Shown: positions 15,406 through 24,412 of the stretch, in pieces
How positions within the stretch are numbered: the first letter of the stretch is position 1
Layout: every line of letters starts with the position of its first letter
Assembly (NCBI RefSeq): GCF_004342845.1
Contig: NZ_SLXB01000032.1
Span: forward strand, 1 to 32,206
Direction: 5' to 3'
DNA length: 32,206 nucleotides
Source: Prevotella heparinolytica
GTDB lineage: Bacteria; Bacteroidota; Bacteroidia; Bacteroidales; Bacteroidaceae
The notes under the pieces: model-generated
Told to the model about the DNA's origin: nothing
Database searches by the model: none
Seen by the model: only the letters and a program-made list of their open reading frames with translations
Translations under genes and position numbers: made by a program

Positions 15406-16623
15406 TTATTCGTAGCGTATGGCTTCTATCGGATCCAAGTCTGCGGCTTTCTTGGCGGGATACCAGCCGAAGAAGACACCGGTGACGGTGCAGACGGCGA
15501 AAGAGAGGAATACGCTCCATGGCTGGATGAAGATGGGCCAATGAGCCGCGCTTTTCACGACCCAGCTTGCGCCGCAACCGATGACCACGCCGATGACACC
15601 TCCGGTGATGCTGATGAGGATGGCTTCGATAAGAAACTGGCTCAGGATGTCGATGCCGCGAGCACCTACGCTCATGCGCAGGCCTATCTCGCGGGTGCGT
15701 TCGGTGACCGACACGTACATGATGTTCATGATGCCGATGCCGCCCACCACGAGCGATATGCCGGCAATGCAGGCAAGCAGTGTGGTCATCAGGTCGGTGG
15801 TGGAATTCAGCATCGTGCTGAGCTCTTGCTGGCTGCGGATGGTGAAGTCGTCGTCATCGCCGTCTTTCAGCTGGTGGTTTCTCCGCAGAATTCCGGTGAT
15901 TTCCTCGGTGGCATTGTCCGTCATGTCTTCGCTGAGGGCAGAAGCGAAGATGCCGCTGAGGTAGGTCTGTGCCAGCAGTCGCTTCATTACGGTGGTGTAG
16001 GGGGCCAGCACGACGTCATCCTGATCCATCCCCATGGAGTTGTATCCTTTGGACTTCAGCACCCCTACCACGCGAAACGGCACTTGGTTGAACCGGATGA
16101 TTTTCCCTATCGGGTCTTCGCCGGGGAAAAGATTGTCTACTATCGTCTTACCGATGACGCAGACCTTGGCGGAAGTCTGTATGTCGCTTTCGTCGAACAT
16201 TTCGCCATTTTCTATCGACAGCTGACGGATTTCGAGATATTCCGTCCCTACACCGCTTACGGAAGAAGGATAGTTGTTGTTGCCGGCAATGAGCTGTCCC
16301 GACGAGGAGACGCTGGGGCTGATGGCCGACAGAAAGCTTGTCTCGTCGCGCAGCGCCTCATAGTCGGCCATTTTCAGTGTCTGCATGGCGCTGGGGTCTT
16401 GGCGTACGCCTCCGCGTGTATCGGCTCCCGGATGAATCATTATCATGTTGGAACCCATTTCGGCTATCTGGGCCTGAATGCTTTTTTTCGACCCTTGTCC
16501 GATGGCAAGCATGGTGATGACTGACGCCACGCCGATGATGATGCCCAGCATGGTGAGGAAAGCCCGCAGTTTGTTGTTGTTCAGTGCGCGCAATGCTATT
16601 TTGAAAAGGTTTGTTGCGTTCAT
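15406..16623 (-). CDS. MacB-type ABC transporter permease
   Basis: This 405-residue FtsX/MacB-like permease has one N-terminal membrane helix (about 16-40, LRAFLTMLGIIIGVASVITM) and a periplasmic domain of about 200 residues. Three C-terminal helices (about 285-395) include the segment GIGIMNIMYVSVTERTREIGLR. The ATPase is encoded separately, unlike fused MacB of enterobacteria. Its ATG overlaps the ATPase stop as ATGA. With the adaptor and TolC-type protein upstream it forms a tripartite efflux system across both membranes. Substrate cannot be read from sequence; antibiotics, peptides or lipids are all possible in this family. Confidence 0.93.
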   Translation of the reverse strand: MNATNLFKIALRALNNNKLRAFLTMLGIIIGVASVITMLAIGQGSKKSIQAQIAEMGSNMIMIHPGADTRGGVRQDPSAMQTLKMADYEALRDETSFLSAISPSVSSSGQLIAGNNNYPSSVSGVGTEYLEIRQLSIENGEMFDESDIQTSAKVCVIGKTIVDNLFPGEDPIGKIIRFNQVPFRVVGVLKSKGYNSMGMDQDDVVLAPYTTVMKRLLAQTYLSGIFASALSEDMTDNATEEITGILRRNHQLKDGDDDDFTIRSQQELSTMLNSTTDLMTTLLACIAGISLVVGGIGIMNIMYVSVTERTREIGLRMSVGARGIDILSQFLIEAILISITGGVIGVVIGCGASWVVKSAAHWPIFIQPWSVFLSFAVCTVTGVFFGWYPAKKAADLDPIEAIRYE

Positions 16624-17369
16624 TCGTCTTCCTCCTGTTTAGGCAATGCCGCCAGCGCTTGGGCGGCATTGAGAATGTTGGTATTGATGGTATCGTCTTT
16701 TACCTGTCCGTCGCGCAACACGATGTTGCGGCTGCTGTATTGGGCTATCTCAGGATTGTGCGTCACGAAGATGATGGTACGCCCTTCGGCATGCAGCTTT
16801 TGGAAAAGCACCAGAATTTCGAACGAAGTACGTGTGTCCAAATTACCCGTAGCTTCGTCTGCCAGTATCACGGCCGGGTTGTTCACCAAAGCCCGTGCAA
16901 TGGCTACACGTTGCATCTGTCCGCCCGACATCTGGTTGGACTTGTGTTCCAGACGGTCGCCCAGCCCTACGGCTTGCAGGGCTTCGATGGCACGCTTCCG
17001 CCTTTCGGTTGCCGAAACGGAGGAGTTGTACATCAGTGGGAGTTCCACGTTTTCAACGGCCGTTGTTTTGGGCAGCAGGTTGTAGTTCTGGAACACGAAG
17101 CCGATTTTACGGTTACGCAGTACGGCGCGCTGTGGTTTCGACATGCTGCGAACGGATATACCGTCGAGCAGGTATTCTCCACCGGTAGGGGTGTCGAGGC
17201 AGCCCAATGTATTCAGCAGGGTCGACTTGCCCGAACCCGATGTACCCATGATGGTGACGAACTCTCCTTCGGTGATGGAGAACGAAACACCGCGCAAGGC
17301 ATGTACCGTTTCGTCTCCTACCCGGAAATCGCGTTTTATATTTTGAAGTTCTATGACTGTTTTGCTCAT
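16620..17369 (-). CDS. ABC transporter ATP-binding protein (MacB/LolD type)
   Basis: This 249-residue ATPase energises the adjacent permease. It has Walker A GTSGSGKST (about 42-50), Q-loop FVFQNYNLLP (91-100), signature MSGGQMQRVAIARAL (147-161), Walker B VILADEAT (167-174) and the switch histidine in FVTHNP (H204). The frame is open to 17435, but ATG 17369 (MSKTVIEL) matches the family start. The extra stretch contains a TCTAACGTCT-type microrepeat between genes, like the one after the HU-like gene. Confidence 0.94.
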   Translation of the reverse strand: MSKTVIELQNIKRDFRVGDETVHALRGVSFSITEGEFVTIMGTSGSGKSTLLNTLGCLDTPTGGEYLLDGISVRSMSKPQRAVLRNRKIGFVFQNYNLLPKTTAVENVELPLMYNSSVSATERRKRAIEALQAVGLGDRLEHKSNQMSGGQMQRVAIARALVNNPAVILADEATGNLDTRTSFEILVLFQKLHAEGRTIIFVTHNPEIAQYSSRNIVLRDGQVKDDTINTNILNAAQALAALPKQEEDE

Positions 17370-17431
17370 AATACCGAGTCTCCAATTTCTAACGTCTATT
17401 GTCTGATTTCTATTGTCTAACGTCTGTTCTC

Positions 17432-18652
17432 TCATTTCTTCCCCGGTCTGCTCGGCATAAACGGACTTTGTTCTTTGTTTGCCTGCTGCGAACTGTCCGG
17501 AGCATTGCTTCCGCCCGACATATTGCCGATGGCGGCTTCTGTTATTACCACTGTTCCTTCGTTGACACCGCTGATGATTTCCGTATTGATTCCGTTTGAA
17601 ATGCCGATTTCTACGGGATGAGCGGTGAAGGTGTTGCCTTCGCGCGTCCAGAGTTTATACTCGCTTTCGCAATCCTTCACGATGTCTTTGTCGCCGATAA
17701 GCGGTTTCTCCGGGGTGAAGCGCAGTGCGCGGGCAGGGACACTGAGCACGTTTTTGCGATCGAGGGTATAGATGGTGACGTTGGCTGTCAGCCGGGGCTT
17801 CAGCTTCAGGTCGGGGTTATGGGCAGCTATCACTACTTCATAAGTCACTACCGTGGTAGATGAAGTTGTAGAACTGCTTGAGCTGCTCGAACTGGCTTGT
17901 CCTAAACGGATTTGCGTCACGACACCTTCAAATGTGTCATTCGGATAAGCATCTACGGTGAAGGTGGCGCGCTGTCCCTCTTCTATGCCGGCTATGTCGG
18001 CTTCGTCCACATCGGTCACTACCTGCATCTGTGTCAGGTCGGCGGCAATGGTGAAAAGGGTGGGGGTAGAGAATCCGGAGGCTACGGTCTGTCCCTCCTC
18101 CACGCTGCGGCTTGTTACTACGCCGTCGATGGGAGAGGTGATGGTGGCATAGGAGAGGTTACGCTCTGCCTTTGCCAGCGAAGCCTGACTGCTCTCGAAG
18201 CTGCTCTTGGCTTTTTCGTAATTATAGACTATCTGTTCGTAATCCACGTCGCTGATGAGTTGCTTTTCGTGCAAACCTTTGTTGCGCTCGTAATTCTTTT
18301 TCTGATATTCGTATTCGGCTTTTGCTCCATTGTAGGCGGCACGCTGCGAAGCAAGTTCGCTTTGCAGCGTCACGCGATCCATCTCGGCTATCAGTTGGCC
18401 TTTGGTCACTGTGGAGTTATAGTCCACATAAATTTTGTCGATAATGCCGCTGACCTGCGTACCTACGGTTACCTCAGTCACCGGTTCAATGGTTCCGGTG
18501 GCGGTTATGGATTCTGAAATCTCTCCTTTGGTCACGGTTGCCGTCTCGTACACTACCTTATGATTGGCTTTGGATTCGCCGAAAAGCCAGCATCCTGCAC
18601 TCACTGCCAATACGGCAGCTATGCTGATGAGAATGATTTTCTTCTTATTCAT
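17432..18652 (-). CDS. HlyD/MacA-type periplasmic adaptor of tripartite efflux system
   Basis: This 406-residue adaptor begins with an uncleaved-looking membrane anchor (KKIILISIAAVLAVSAGCWL). It then has the membrane-fusion pattern: GTIEPVTEVTVGTQVSGIIDKIYV near 55-78, a long coiled hairpin (about 100-165), the second lipoyl half (ATITSPIDGVVTSRSVEEGQTV) and a beta-barrel with FTVDAYPNDTFEGVVTQI. A serine/threonine run near 245-262 interrupts the barrel. A C-terminal tail rich in Gly/Ser/Pro ends the protein. It bridges the ABC permease and the TolC-type channel encoded 22 bp upstream. Confidence 0.93.
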   Translation of the reverse strand: MNKKKIILISIAAVLAVSAGCWLFGESKANHKVVYETATVTKGEISESITATGTIEPVTEVTVGTQVSGIIDKIYVDYNSTVTKGQLIAEMDRVTLQSELASQRAAYNGAKAEYEYQKKNYERNKGLHEKQLISDVDYEQIVYNYEKAKSSFESSQASLAKAERNLSYATITSPIDGVVTSRSVEEGQTVASGFSTPTLFTIAADLTQMQVVTDVDEADIAGIEEGQRATFTVDAYPNDTFEGVVTQIRLGQASSSSSSSSTTSSTTVVTYEVVIAAHNPDLKLKPRLTANVTIYTLDRKNVLSVPARALRFTPEKPLIGDKDIVKDCESEYKLWTREGNTFTAHPVEIGISNGINTEIISGVNEGTVVITEAAIGNMSGGSNAPDSSQQANKEQSPFMPSRPGKK

Positions 18653-18674
18653 ATCTTTCCTTATTATTAGTTTC

Positions 18675-20081
18675 TTATATAGCTATCTGTTCACCTTGAT
18701 AGAATTTCAGCAATTGCATGTTCAGTATCGCCATGTATTTGGCTTGTAGCATCTCCTGCTGTGCGCTGAGCAGGTTGTTTTTCTCTGTCAGCAATTCTAC
18801 GGTATTCTTCATGCCCACGTTGAATTGTTCTTGTATCAATTCGTAGCTCGTCCGGCTGCTTTTCAACTTCTCTACTGCGGCAGCATACCGTTGCTGTGCA
18901 TTGTTTGCGTCGAGCCAGAGGCTTTCGATGGTTTTGTACAGCGTTTTTTGCTCGTCCAGCAAATCCAGCTCGCTGGTTTGCTTCTGAATCTTGGCTTTTT
19001 CTACCGCGCTTTTGGTCTGTCGGTTGCTGAAGATGGGTACGCTGATGGTGAATCCTAATGAGTTGTTCCAGTTCTGCTTGATTTGCTCGCTGAAAGTAAA
19101 GTCACTGCCATTGGCATGGCTGGTTCCGATGCCGGCAGTCAGGCTCAATGTGGGCAAATAGCCCGAACGGGCAATCTTGATGTTCAGGTCGGAAGCTTGC
19201 ACATTCAGCTTGCCGGCTTCTATTTCGGGTCTGAAAATGAGTGCCGAACGATAAACATCTGTCTTGTCGGGCAGAGGAGAGAGTACATTTTCGTCGTTAA
19301 GAGCCGGGATGTACAGCTCCATTTCCTGCTCTCCGTCCAACTCGAGAAGCTGTTTCAGTTGAAGCCTGTAATCCTGCAAGGTGGCTTGTGCCGCAACTAA
19401 TTGATATTTGTCTGTACTGACTTGTGCTTCCAGTTGTGCGAGGTCGCTTTTGGCGATGCTTCCTGCTTCGAGAAGCAGGCGGGCGCGGTCGCATTCGGCT
19501 TGACTCACTTTCAGTGTCGACTCGCAGATTTTTACGGCTTCGGTTGCGTATAGTATTTGTATGTATGTTTGTGCGATGTTCTCTTCGACGCTGTTTTCGC
19601 TTTCAGTCACGTTGAGCTCGGCGATGCGGCTGTTCAGTTGTTGCTGCTTGATGGTGTTGAGGTTCTTTCCACCGTTGTAGAGGGTCCAATTGGCGTCGAT
19701 GCCATAGCTCCCGTTGTATGACGTTTTGCTCTGGCTGCTGGTGATGTTGTCGCCGGCGATAATGGTGTTTGTCTCACTGTTGGGGCGGTTCACGATGCGC
19801 TGGCTTACACTGGCCGATAGGCTGGGGAAGAGGGCGGCTTTGGCCGTCTTCACATCCACATGGGCACTTGCGGCGTTGAGGCGGTTCTTCTTGATGGTGA
19901 TGTTTTGCTGCAAAGCATAGTCAATGCAAGCTTGCAAGTTCCATTGGGCGGGTAGAGTGTCGGCAGTTTGCCGGGTATTTTCTGCCGCGGCTTGTTGCAC
20001 GGAACTGTCGGCCTGTGCCGAAAGTCCTATGCAACTTGCCATGCAGAGTGTTATCACTGTCAATCTTTTTACGTTCATCAT
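18675..20081 (-). CDS. TolC-family outer membrane efflux protein
   Basis: This 468-residue protein has a signal peptide (MMNVKRLTVITLCMASCIGLSAQA) and two outer-membrane-efflux repeats with long coiled helices. WNLQACIDYALQQNITIKKNRL opens the first repeat near 47-68, and the second includes FRPEIEAGKLNVQASDLNIKIAR. IGTSHANGSDF and TISVPIFSNRQTKSAVEKAK are typical of the family. It is the first gene of a six-gene leftward operon, with a near-consensus promoter 31 bp upstream of the ATG. Confidence 0.94.
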   Translation of the reverse strand: MMNVKRLTVITLCMASCIGLSAQADSSVQQAAAENTRQTADTLPAQWNLQACIDYALQQNITIKKNRLNAASAHVDVKTAKAALFPSLSASVSQRIVNRPNSETNTIIAGDNITSSQSKTSYNGSYGIDANWTLYNGGKNLNTIKQQQLNSRIAELNVTESENSVEENIAQTYIQILYATEAVKICESTLKVSQAECDRARLLLEAGSIAKSDLAQLEAQVSTDKYQLVAAQATLQDYRLQLKQLLELDGEQEMELYIPALNDENVLSPLPDKTDVYRSALIFRPEIEAGKLNVQASDLNIKIARSGYLPTLSLTAGIGTSHANGSDFTFSEQIKQNWNNSLGFTISVPIFSNRQTKSAVEKAKIQKQTSELDLLDEQKTLYKTIESLWLDANNAQQRYAAAVEKLKSSRTSYELIQEQFNVGMKNTVELLTEKNNLLSAQQEMLQAKYMAILNMQLLKFYQGEQIAI

Positions 20082-20111
20082 ATCTTTAGGTATTCTATGT
20101 TTTTATGTTTG

Positions 20112-20144
20112 CAAAGTTAGGGCAGCCGGATAAGGGATGCAAAA
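20112..20144 (-). promoter_or_regulatory. Promoter of the tolC-type/efflux/two-component operon
   Basis: On the minus strand TTTTG (-33, plus 20140-20144) is followed by 20 bp and then TAACTTTG (-7, 20112-20119), a full Bacteroides consensus. It is the only strong promoter seen for the six leftward genes. Confidence 0.85.
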
Positions 20145-20232
20145 GAGATAGATATCAAGGCGTTTTTTGTCGCCGAAATACTGTTTTGTGCCTATGATTT
20201 TGTTTATCCATCAAATATTTTTTTGTCTTTTG

Positions 20233-20264
20233 TTTGCCTGTGTCATAAAAGTATTTTATATTTG
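20233..20264 (+). promoter_or_regulatory. Promoter of the DUF4492-cydAB operon
   Basis: TTTG (20233-20236), a 20-bp spacer and TATATTTG (20257-20264) match the Bacteroides consensus exactly. It is divergent from the efflux-operon promoter, with 88 bp between the two -33 elements. Confidence 0.87.
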
Positions 20265-20287
20265 TAATCATTATAAATCTATATCTG

Positions 20288-20512
20288 ATGAAACAGACTG
20301 TGGTAAACATTTGGCGCTTTTATCTGGAAGGCTTCCGGAGCATGACATTGGGGCGCACTTTATGGCTTATTATTCTGGTGAAACTTTTCATTATGTTTTT
20401 TGTTCTCCGTCTTTTCTTTTTTCCGAGATTTTTGAATACGCCTGTGGTGGGTGATGACAAAGAAGACTATGTCAGTCGGGAACTTATTCATAGAAGTATT
20501 GAAGCCAATTGA
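20288..20512 (+). CDS. DUF4492 small membrane protein
   Basis: This 74-residue protein has one membrane helix (about 24-46, TLWLIILVKLFIMFFVLRLFF) between a basic N-terminus and an acidic C-terminus (VVGDDKEDYVSRELIHR). It matches DUF4492, whose genes regularly precede cydA in Bacteroidetes. By analogy with the small CydX-type subunits it may stabilise the bd oxidase. That role is an inference from context and topology. Confidence 0.85.
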   Translation: MKQTVVNIWRFYLEGFRSMTLGRTLWLIILVKLFIMFFVLRLFFFPRFLNTPVVGDDKEDYVSRELIHRSIEAN

Positions 20513-20561
20513 CTAACACTTTAATTCATTATTATTTATAAATCATAAATCTTTTACTTTT

Positions 20562-22118
20562 ATGTTTGAACACATTGACTCTTCTCTGATTGACTGGTCG
20601 AGGGCGCAGTTTGCCCTGACAGCCATCTACCACTGGATTTTTGTGCCTTTGACCCTCGGATTGGCCGTAATCATGGGCATTATGGAGACAGCCTATTACC
20701 GTACGGGCGATGAGTTTTGGAAGCGTACCGCCAAGTTCTGGATGAAAATCTTTGGTATCAACTTTGCCGTGGGTGTGGCTACGGGGTTGATTCTGGAATT
20801 CGAGTTCGGGACGAACTGGAGCAATTACAGTTGGTTTGTGGGCGATATTTTCGGTGCACCGCTTGCCATCGAGGGTATTCTGGCCTTTTTTATGGAGGCA
20901 ACATTCATTGCGGTCATGTTTTTTGGATGGGATAAGGTGAGCAAGCGTTTCCACTTGGCTTCTACTTGGCTCACGGGATTGGGAGCGACGATTTCTGCTT
21001 GGTGGATTTTGGTTGCGAATGCATGGATGCAGAATCCTGTGGGTATGGAATTTAATCCCGATACGGCCCGCAACGAGATGGTGGATTTCTGGGCTGTGGC
21101 CACTTCGCCGATGGCTGTGAATAAGTTCTTCCATAGTATATTGTCCGGCTGGGTGCTGGTGGCTGTATTTGTGGTTGGCGTAAGCTGTTGGTATTTGTTG
21201 AAGAAGCGTGATAAGAAGTTTGCTTTGGCAAGTATCAAGATTGCCGCGTGGGTAGGTTTGGTGTCTGCTGTTTTGTCTGCATGGACGGGCGACGGATCCG
21301 GTTATCAGGTGGCTCAGAAGCAACCGATGAAACTGGCTGCCATGGAAGGCTACTATGATGGGCAGCATGGGGCCGGTTTGGTGGCTTTCGGCCTGTTGAA
21401 TCCCGATAAGAAAACGCCGCAGGACGGGGTGGATCCATTCCTCTTCCGTGTGGAAATACCCAAAATGTTGTCATTGCTTGCCGAACGCAAGATGGACGCA
21501 TTTGTTCCGGGTATCAACGATTTGCTGAAAGGCGGTTATCTGCAACAGGATGGCACGGTGGCTCTTTCGGCAGAGGAGAAGATTGAGAAGGGAAAGACGG
21601 CTATCGGCGCATTTGCCGCTTATCGTGCAGCCAAGGCTGCGGGCAATGCAGCAGAGGCGGAAGAGGCTGCACGGGTGCTGAAAGAGAATGTGGCCTATTT
21701 CGGCTATGGTTATATTAAGAATGTGAACGACTTGGTGCCGAATGTACCTCTGACATTCTATATGTTTCGCTTGATGGTGATTTTGGGTGCGTATTTCATT
21801 CTTTTCTTTATCCTGATATTGTTTTTGGCCTACAAGAAAGACTTGTCGCAGATGCGTTGGATGCATTGGGTGGCTATGCTGACTATTCCTTTAGGATATC
21901 TTGCCGGACAGGCGGGATGGGCGGTGGCCGAGTGCGGACGTCAGCCGTGGGCCATACAGGACATGCTGCCTACAAGCGCCGCTGTCTCCAAGCTGGATGT
22001 CAGCTCCGTGCAAACCACGTTCTTTATCTTCCTCGTGCTCTTCACAATCATGTTGATTGCTGAAGTCGGCATTATGCTGAAGGCCATCCGCAAAGGACCC
22101 GATAATAATGAACGATGA
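20562..22118 (+). CDS. cydA: Cytochrome bd oxidase subunit I
   Basis: This is the quinol-oxidising haem subunit of cytochrome bd, an inner-membrane terminal oxidase used by Bacteroides in nanomolar oxygen. The 518-residue length matches the family. Visible marks are RAQFALTAIYHWIFVPLTLGL near 15-35 (haem-ligand histidine), GVATGLILEFEFGTNWSNYS near 69-88, FFMEATFIAVMFFGWDKVS, the NKFFHSILSGW histidine segment near 187-197, and the late GRQPWAIQDMLPT motif. A helical Ala/Glu-rich stretch near 340-370 lies in the periplasmic Q-loop region. It is followed 47 bp later by cydB. Confidence 0.97.
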   Translation: MFEHIDSSLIDWSRAQFALTAIYHWIFVPLTLGLAVIMGIMETAYYRTGDEFWKRTAKFWMKIFGINFAVGVATGLILEFEFGTNWSNYSWFVGDIFGAPLAIEGILAFFMEATFIAVMFFGWDKVSKRFHLASTWLTGLGATISAWWILVANAWMQNPVGMEFNPDTARNEMVDFWAVATSPMAVNKFFHSILSGWVLVAVFVVGVSCWYLLKKRDKKFALASIKIAAWVGLVSAVLSAWTGDGSGYQVAQKQPMKLAAMEGYYDGQHGAGLVAFGLLNPDKKTPQDGVDPFLFRVEIPKMLSLLAERKMDAFVPGINDLLKGGYLQQDGTVALSAEEKIEKGKTAIGAFAAYRAAKAAGNAAEAEEAARVLKENVAYFGYGYIKNVNDLVPNVPLTFYMFRLMVILGAYFILFFILILFLAYKKDLSQMRWMHWVAMLTIPLGYLAGQAGWAVAECGRQPWAIQDMLPTSAAVSKLDVSSVQTTFFIFLVLFTIMLIAEVGIMLKAIRKGPDNNER

Positions 22119-22165
22119 ATAGTGAGGGCTTATAATAAATCGTAAAATATAAATTTAGAATATCA

Positions 22166-23314
22166 ATGGACACTTATATATTTCTTCAGCACTATTGGTG
22201 GTTTGTAGTATCCTTGTTGGGAGCTATTCTGGTATTCCTGCTGTTTGTGCAGGGAGGTAATTCTCTTTTGTTCTGCTTGGGCAAAACGGAGGAGCAGAAA
22301 AAGATGATGATAAACTCCACGGGACGCAAGTGGGAGTTCACATTTACTACACTGGTTACGTTTGGCGGCGCGTTTTTTGCTTCGTTTCCGCTGTTTTACA
22401 GCACCAGTTTCGGCGGTGCATATTGGTTATGGATGATTATTCTGTTCAGTTTTGTATTGCAGGCTGTCAGCTATGAGTTTCAGTCCAAGGCGGGAAATCT
22501 GTTGGGAAAGACCACGTATCGTATTTTCTTGGTGATAAACGGAGTTGTAGGGCCGGTGTTGCTGGGCAGTGCGGTGGCTACATTCTTCACCGGTTCAGAA
22601 TTTTACATTAATAAAGGAAACATGGCAGATGCGGCAATGCCGGTCATCAGCCGGTGGGCCAATGCCGGACACGGGCTGGATGCACTGCTCAACCCGTGGA
22701 ATGTGGTGTTGGGGCTGGCTGTGTTTTTCCTGTCGCGCATTCTGGGTACGCTCTATTTCATCAATAACATCAACGATGAGAATCTGGTGAGCCGTTGCCG
22801 TCGTTCGCTTTGGGGAAATACGGGACTCTTCCTGCTGTTCTTCTTGGCATTCGTCATCCGCACGTTGGTGGCCGACGGCTATGCTGTCCGTCCGGAAACG
22901 GGAGAGGTGTTTATGGAACCCTATAAGTATCTGACCAACTTCCTCGAAATGCCTGTTGTATTGCTTGTATTTCTCGTGGGCGTACTTGCCGTGCTTTGGG
23001 GCATTATCCGCACGTTGTGGAAACCTGCATTTGATAAGGGCATTTGGTTTGCCGGTGTGGGTACAGTGCTCACTGTTCTGTCTCTTTTGCTTGTGGCGGG
23101 CTATAATAATACGGCCTACTATCCTTCCACTCATGATTTGCAGAGTTCGTTGACCATTACCAATAGTTGTTCCAGCCTGTTCACTCTGAAGGTGATGGCG
23201 TACGTCTCTATTCTCGTTCCCTTCGTTCTTGCCTATATTTTCTATGCGTGGCGCAGCATCGATATTCGCAAAATCGATGCAAAGGAAATGAAGGAGGGAG
23301 AGCATACCTATTGA
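22166..23314 (+). CDS. cydB: Cytochrome bd oxidase subunit II
   Basis: This 382-residue polytopic membrane protein partners CydA. It opens with a membrane helix (WWFVVSLLGAILVFLLFVQGG). WEFTFTTLVTFGGAFFASFPLFYSTSFGGAYW, NGVVGPVLLGSAVATFFTGSEF, several further helices and a C-terminal ITNSCSSLFTLKVMAYVSILVPFV follow. The length matches family norms. It is the last gene of the DUF4492-cydA-cydB unit; no clear terminator is visible in the 150 bp before the convergent mtgA gene. Confidence 0.96.
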   Translation: MDTYIFLQHYWWFVVSLLGAILVFLLFVQGGNSLLFCLGKTEEQKKMMINSTGRKWEFTFTTLVTFGGAFFASFPLFYSTSFGGAYWLWMIILFSFVLQAVSYEFQSKAGNLLGKTTYRIFLVINGVVGPVLLGSAVATFFTGSEFYINKGNMADAAMPVISRWANAGHGLDALLNPWNVVLGLAVFFLSRILGTLYFINNINDENLVSRCRRSLWGNTGLFLLFFLAFVIRTLVADGYAVRPETGEVFMEPYKYLTNFLEMPVVLLVFLVGVLAVLWGIIRTLWKPAFDKGIWFAGVGTVLTVLSLLLVAGYNNTAYYPSTHDLQSSLTITNSCSSLFTLKVMAYVSILVPFVLAYIFYAWRSIDIRKIDAKEMKEGEHTY

Positions 23315-23466
23315 GTTTGTAGCGACAGATGCTGCATTGCTTCTTTATGCAATCTTAGTCTGCCGGTTCCATCGGTTTCGTACTGTTGGAGCCGGCAGTT
23401 TCATTTTGGCGGATAATGAGACAGGGGGAGTGAATGTATTTCTGCAAATGAGTGTGAAGATACTCT

Positions 23467-24183
23467 CTATTTCTTTTTTATCTTTTCTTCCTTCTTCTCC
23501 GCCGGAGGGAATTTCGGCACTAATTTCATCAGGCGCAGAATTTGCCCTTGCCTTTTTTTGATGTAAGCCGAAGGGCGTGCCGAATCAAAACGTATCGGAT
23601 TGGGCAGTGTGGCTGCTATCAAGGCACATTGTCCCGCCGATAGTTTGGCGGCTGTGGTGTTGAATTTGTACTTTGCCGCTGCCTGTGCTCCGTAGATGCC
23701 TTTTCCCATCTCGATGGAATTGAGATATACCTCCATTATACGCTCTTTAGACCAGCATAGTTCTATCAGACACGTGAAATAAACCTCGAATCCTTTGCGC
23801 AGCCATGAGGATTTAGGCCATAGGAATACATTCTTTGCCGTCTGCTGGCTGATGGTACTGGCTCCCCGTCTTCTTCTCCCTTTCTCGGCTTCTTTCATGG
23901 CTTTCTTTATCTCCGTAAAGTCGAACCCGTTGTGCGTGGCGAAGCGGTTGTCTTCCGAGGCTATAACCGCCATAGGCAGGTGGGGTGAAATCTTATCGAA
24001 CGATACCCATGTGTGGTGCCAAAGCGGTTTTTCTCCTTTGGATAGTTGCTGCACACTGCGAATCACCATCAAAGGAGTGACGTAGACCGGTAGAAAGCGG
24101 TAAAGCACTGCCGTAGCGAAGGTGGAAATGAAAAAAAAGAGTATAATGTTGCGCAGAATACGCAAAGGTTTACGAAGCTTCAT
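23467..24183 (-). CDS. mtgA: Monofunctional peptidoglycan glycosyltransferase
   Basis: This GT51 enzyme polymerises lipid II into glycan strands at the inner membrane. The 238-residue product has a single N-terminal membrane anchor (about 8-33). The catalytic block has the essential glutamate in [17 protein letters not shown] (E77). [18 protein letters not shown] follows near 105-122, then [20 protein letters not shown], and [15 protein letters not shown] lies near the end. There is no transpeptidase domain, so it is monofunctional. ATG 24183 is chosen because the upstream extension to 24321 runs through an intergenic hairpin. Confidence 0.94.
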   Translation of the reverse strand: MKLRKPLRILRNIILFFFISTFATAVLYRFLPVYVTPLMVIRSVQQLSKGEKPLWHHTWVSFDKISPHLPMAVIASEDNRFATHNGFDFTEIKKAMKEAEKGRRRRGASTISQQTAKNVFLWPKSSWLRKGFEVYFTCLIELCWSKERIMEVYLNSIEMGKGIYGAQAAAKYKFNTTAAKLSAGQCALIAATLPNPIRFDSARPSAYIKKRQGQILRLMKLVPKFPPAEKKEEKIKKK

Positions 24184-24259
24184 AAAACAGATACTTACTT
24201 TCGATTTGCCTCCATGAAGAGAAACGCTGACAGAACTTCCGGCGTTGTCCTGATTGTAT

Positions 24260-24318
24260 AAAGCCCTCACGCACGGGTATCTCCAAGCAAATTCCGGAAT
24301 ACCGAACGTGGGGGCTTT
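24260..24318. repeat. Long intergenic hairpin upstream of mtgA
   Basis: AAAGCCCTCACG (24260-24271) pairs with CGTGGGGGCTTT (24307-24318), with one T-G wobble, and an inner GGTAT/ATACC pair extends it. On the minus strand the stem exits into TTTATACAATC, so it may end the OmpA-family transcript or structure the mtgA leader. Confidence 0.5.
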
Positions 24319-24412
24319 CATCTAATGACTTTTTTTCTTTAATATCCACCAAGAATCTGTTTTTTATGGTTTTGAGCTTGAGTCGGCTCTTTGTGTGGAC
24401 TTACTTTAGGTT

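Noticed and set aside
15541..16524. Plus-strand open frame of 327 codons across the ABC permease gene
   Set aside because: It is a shadow of the minus-strand permease, rich in His/Asp/Ala without domain features.
20532..21368. Minus-strand open frame antisense to cydA
   Set aside because: The cydA frame shows all conserved bd-oxidase motifs; the antisense product is compositionally odd and unrecognisable.
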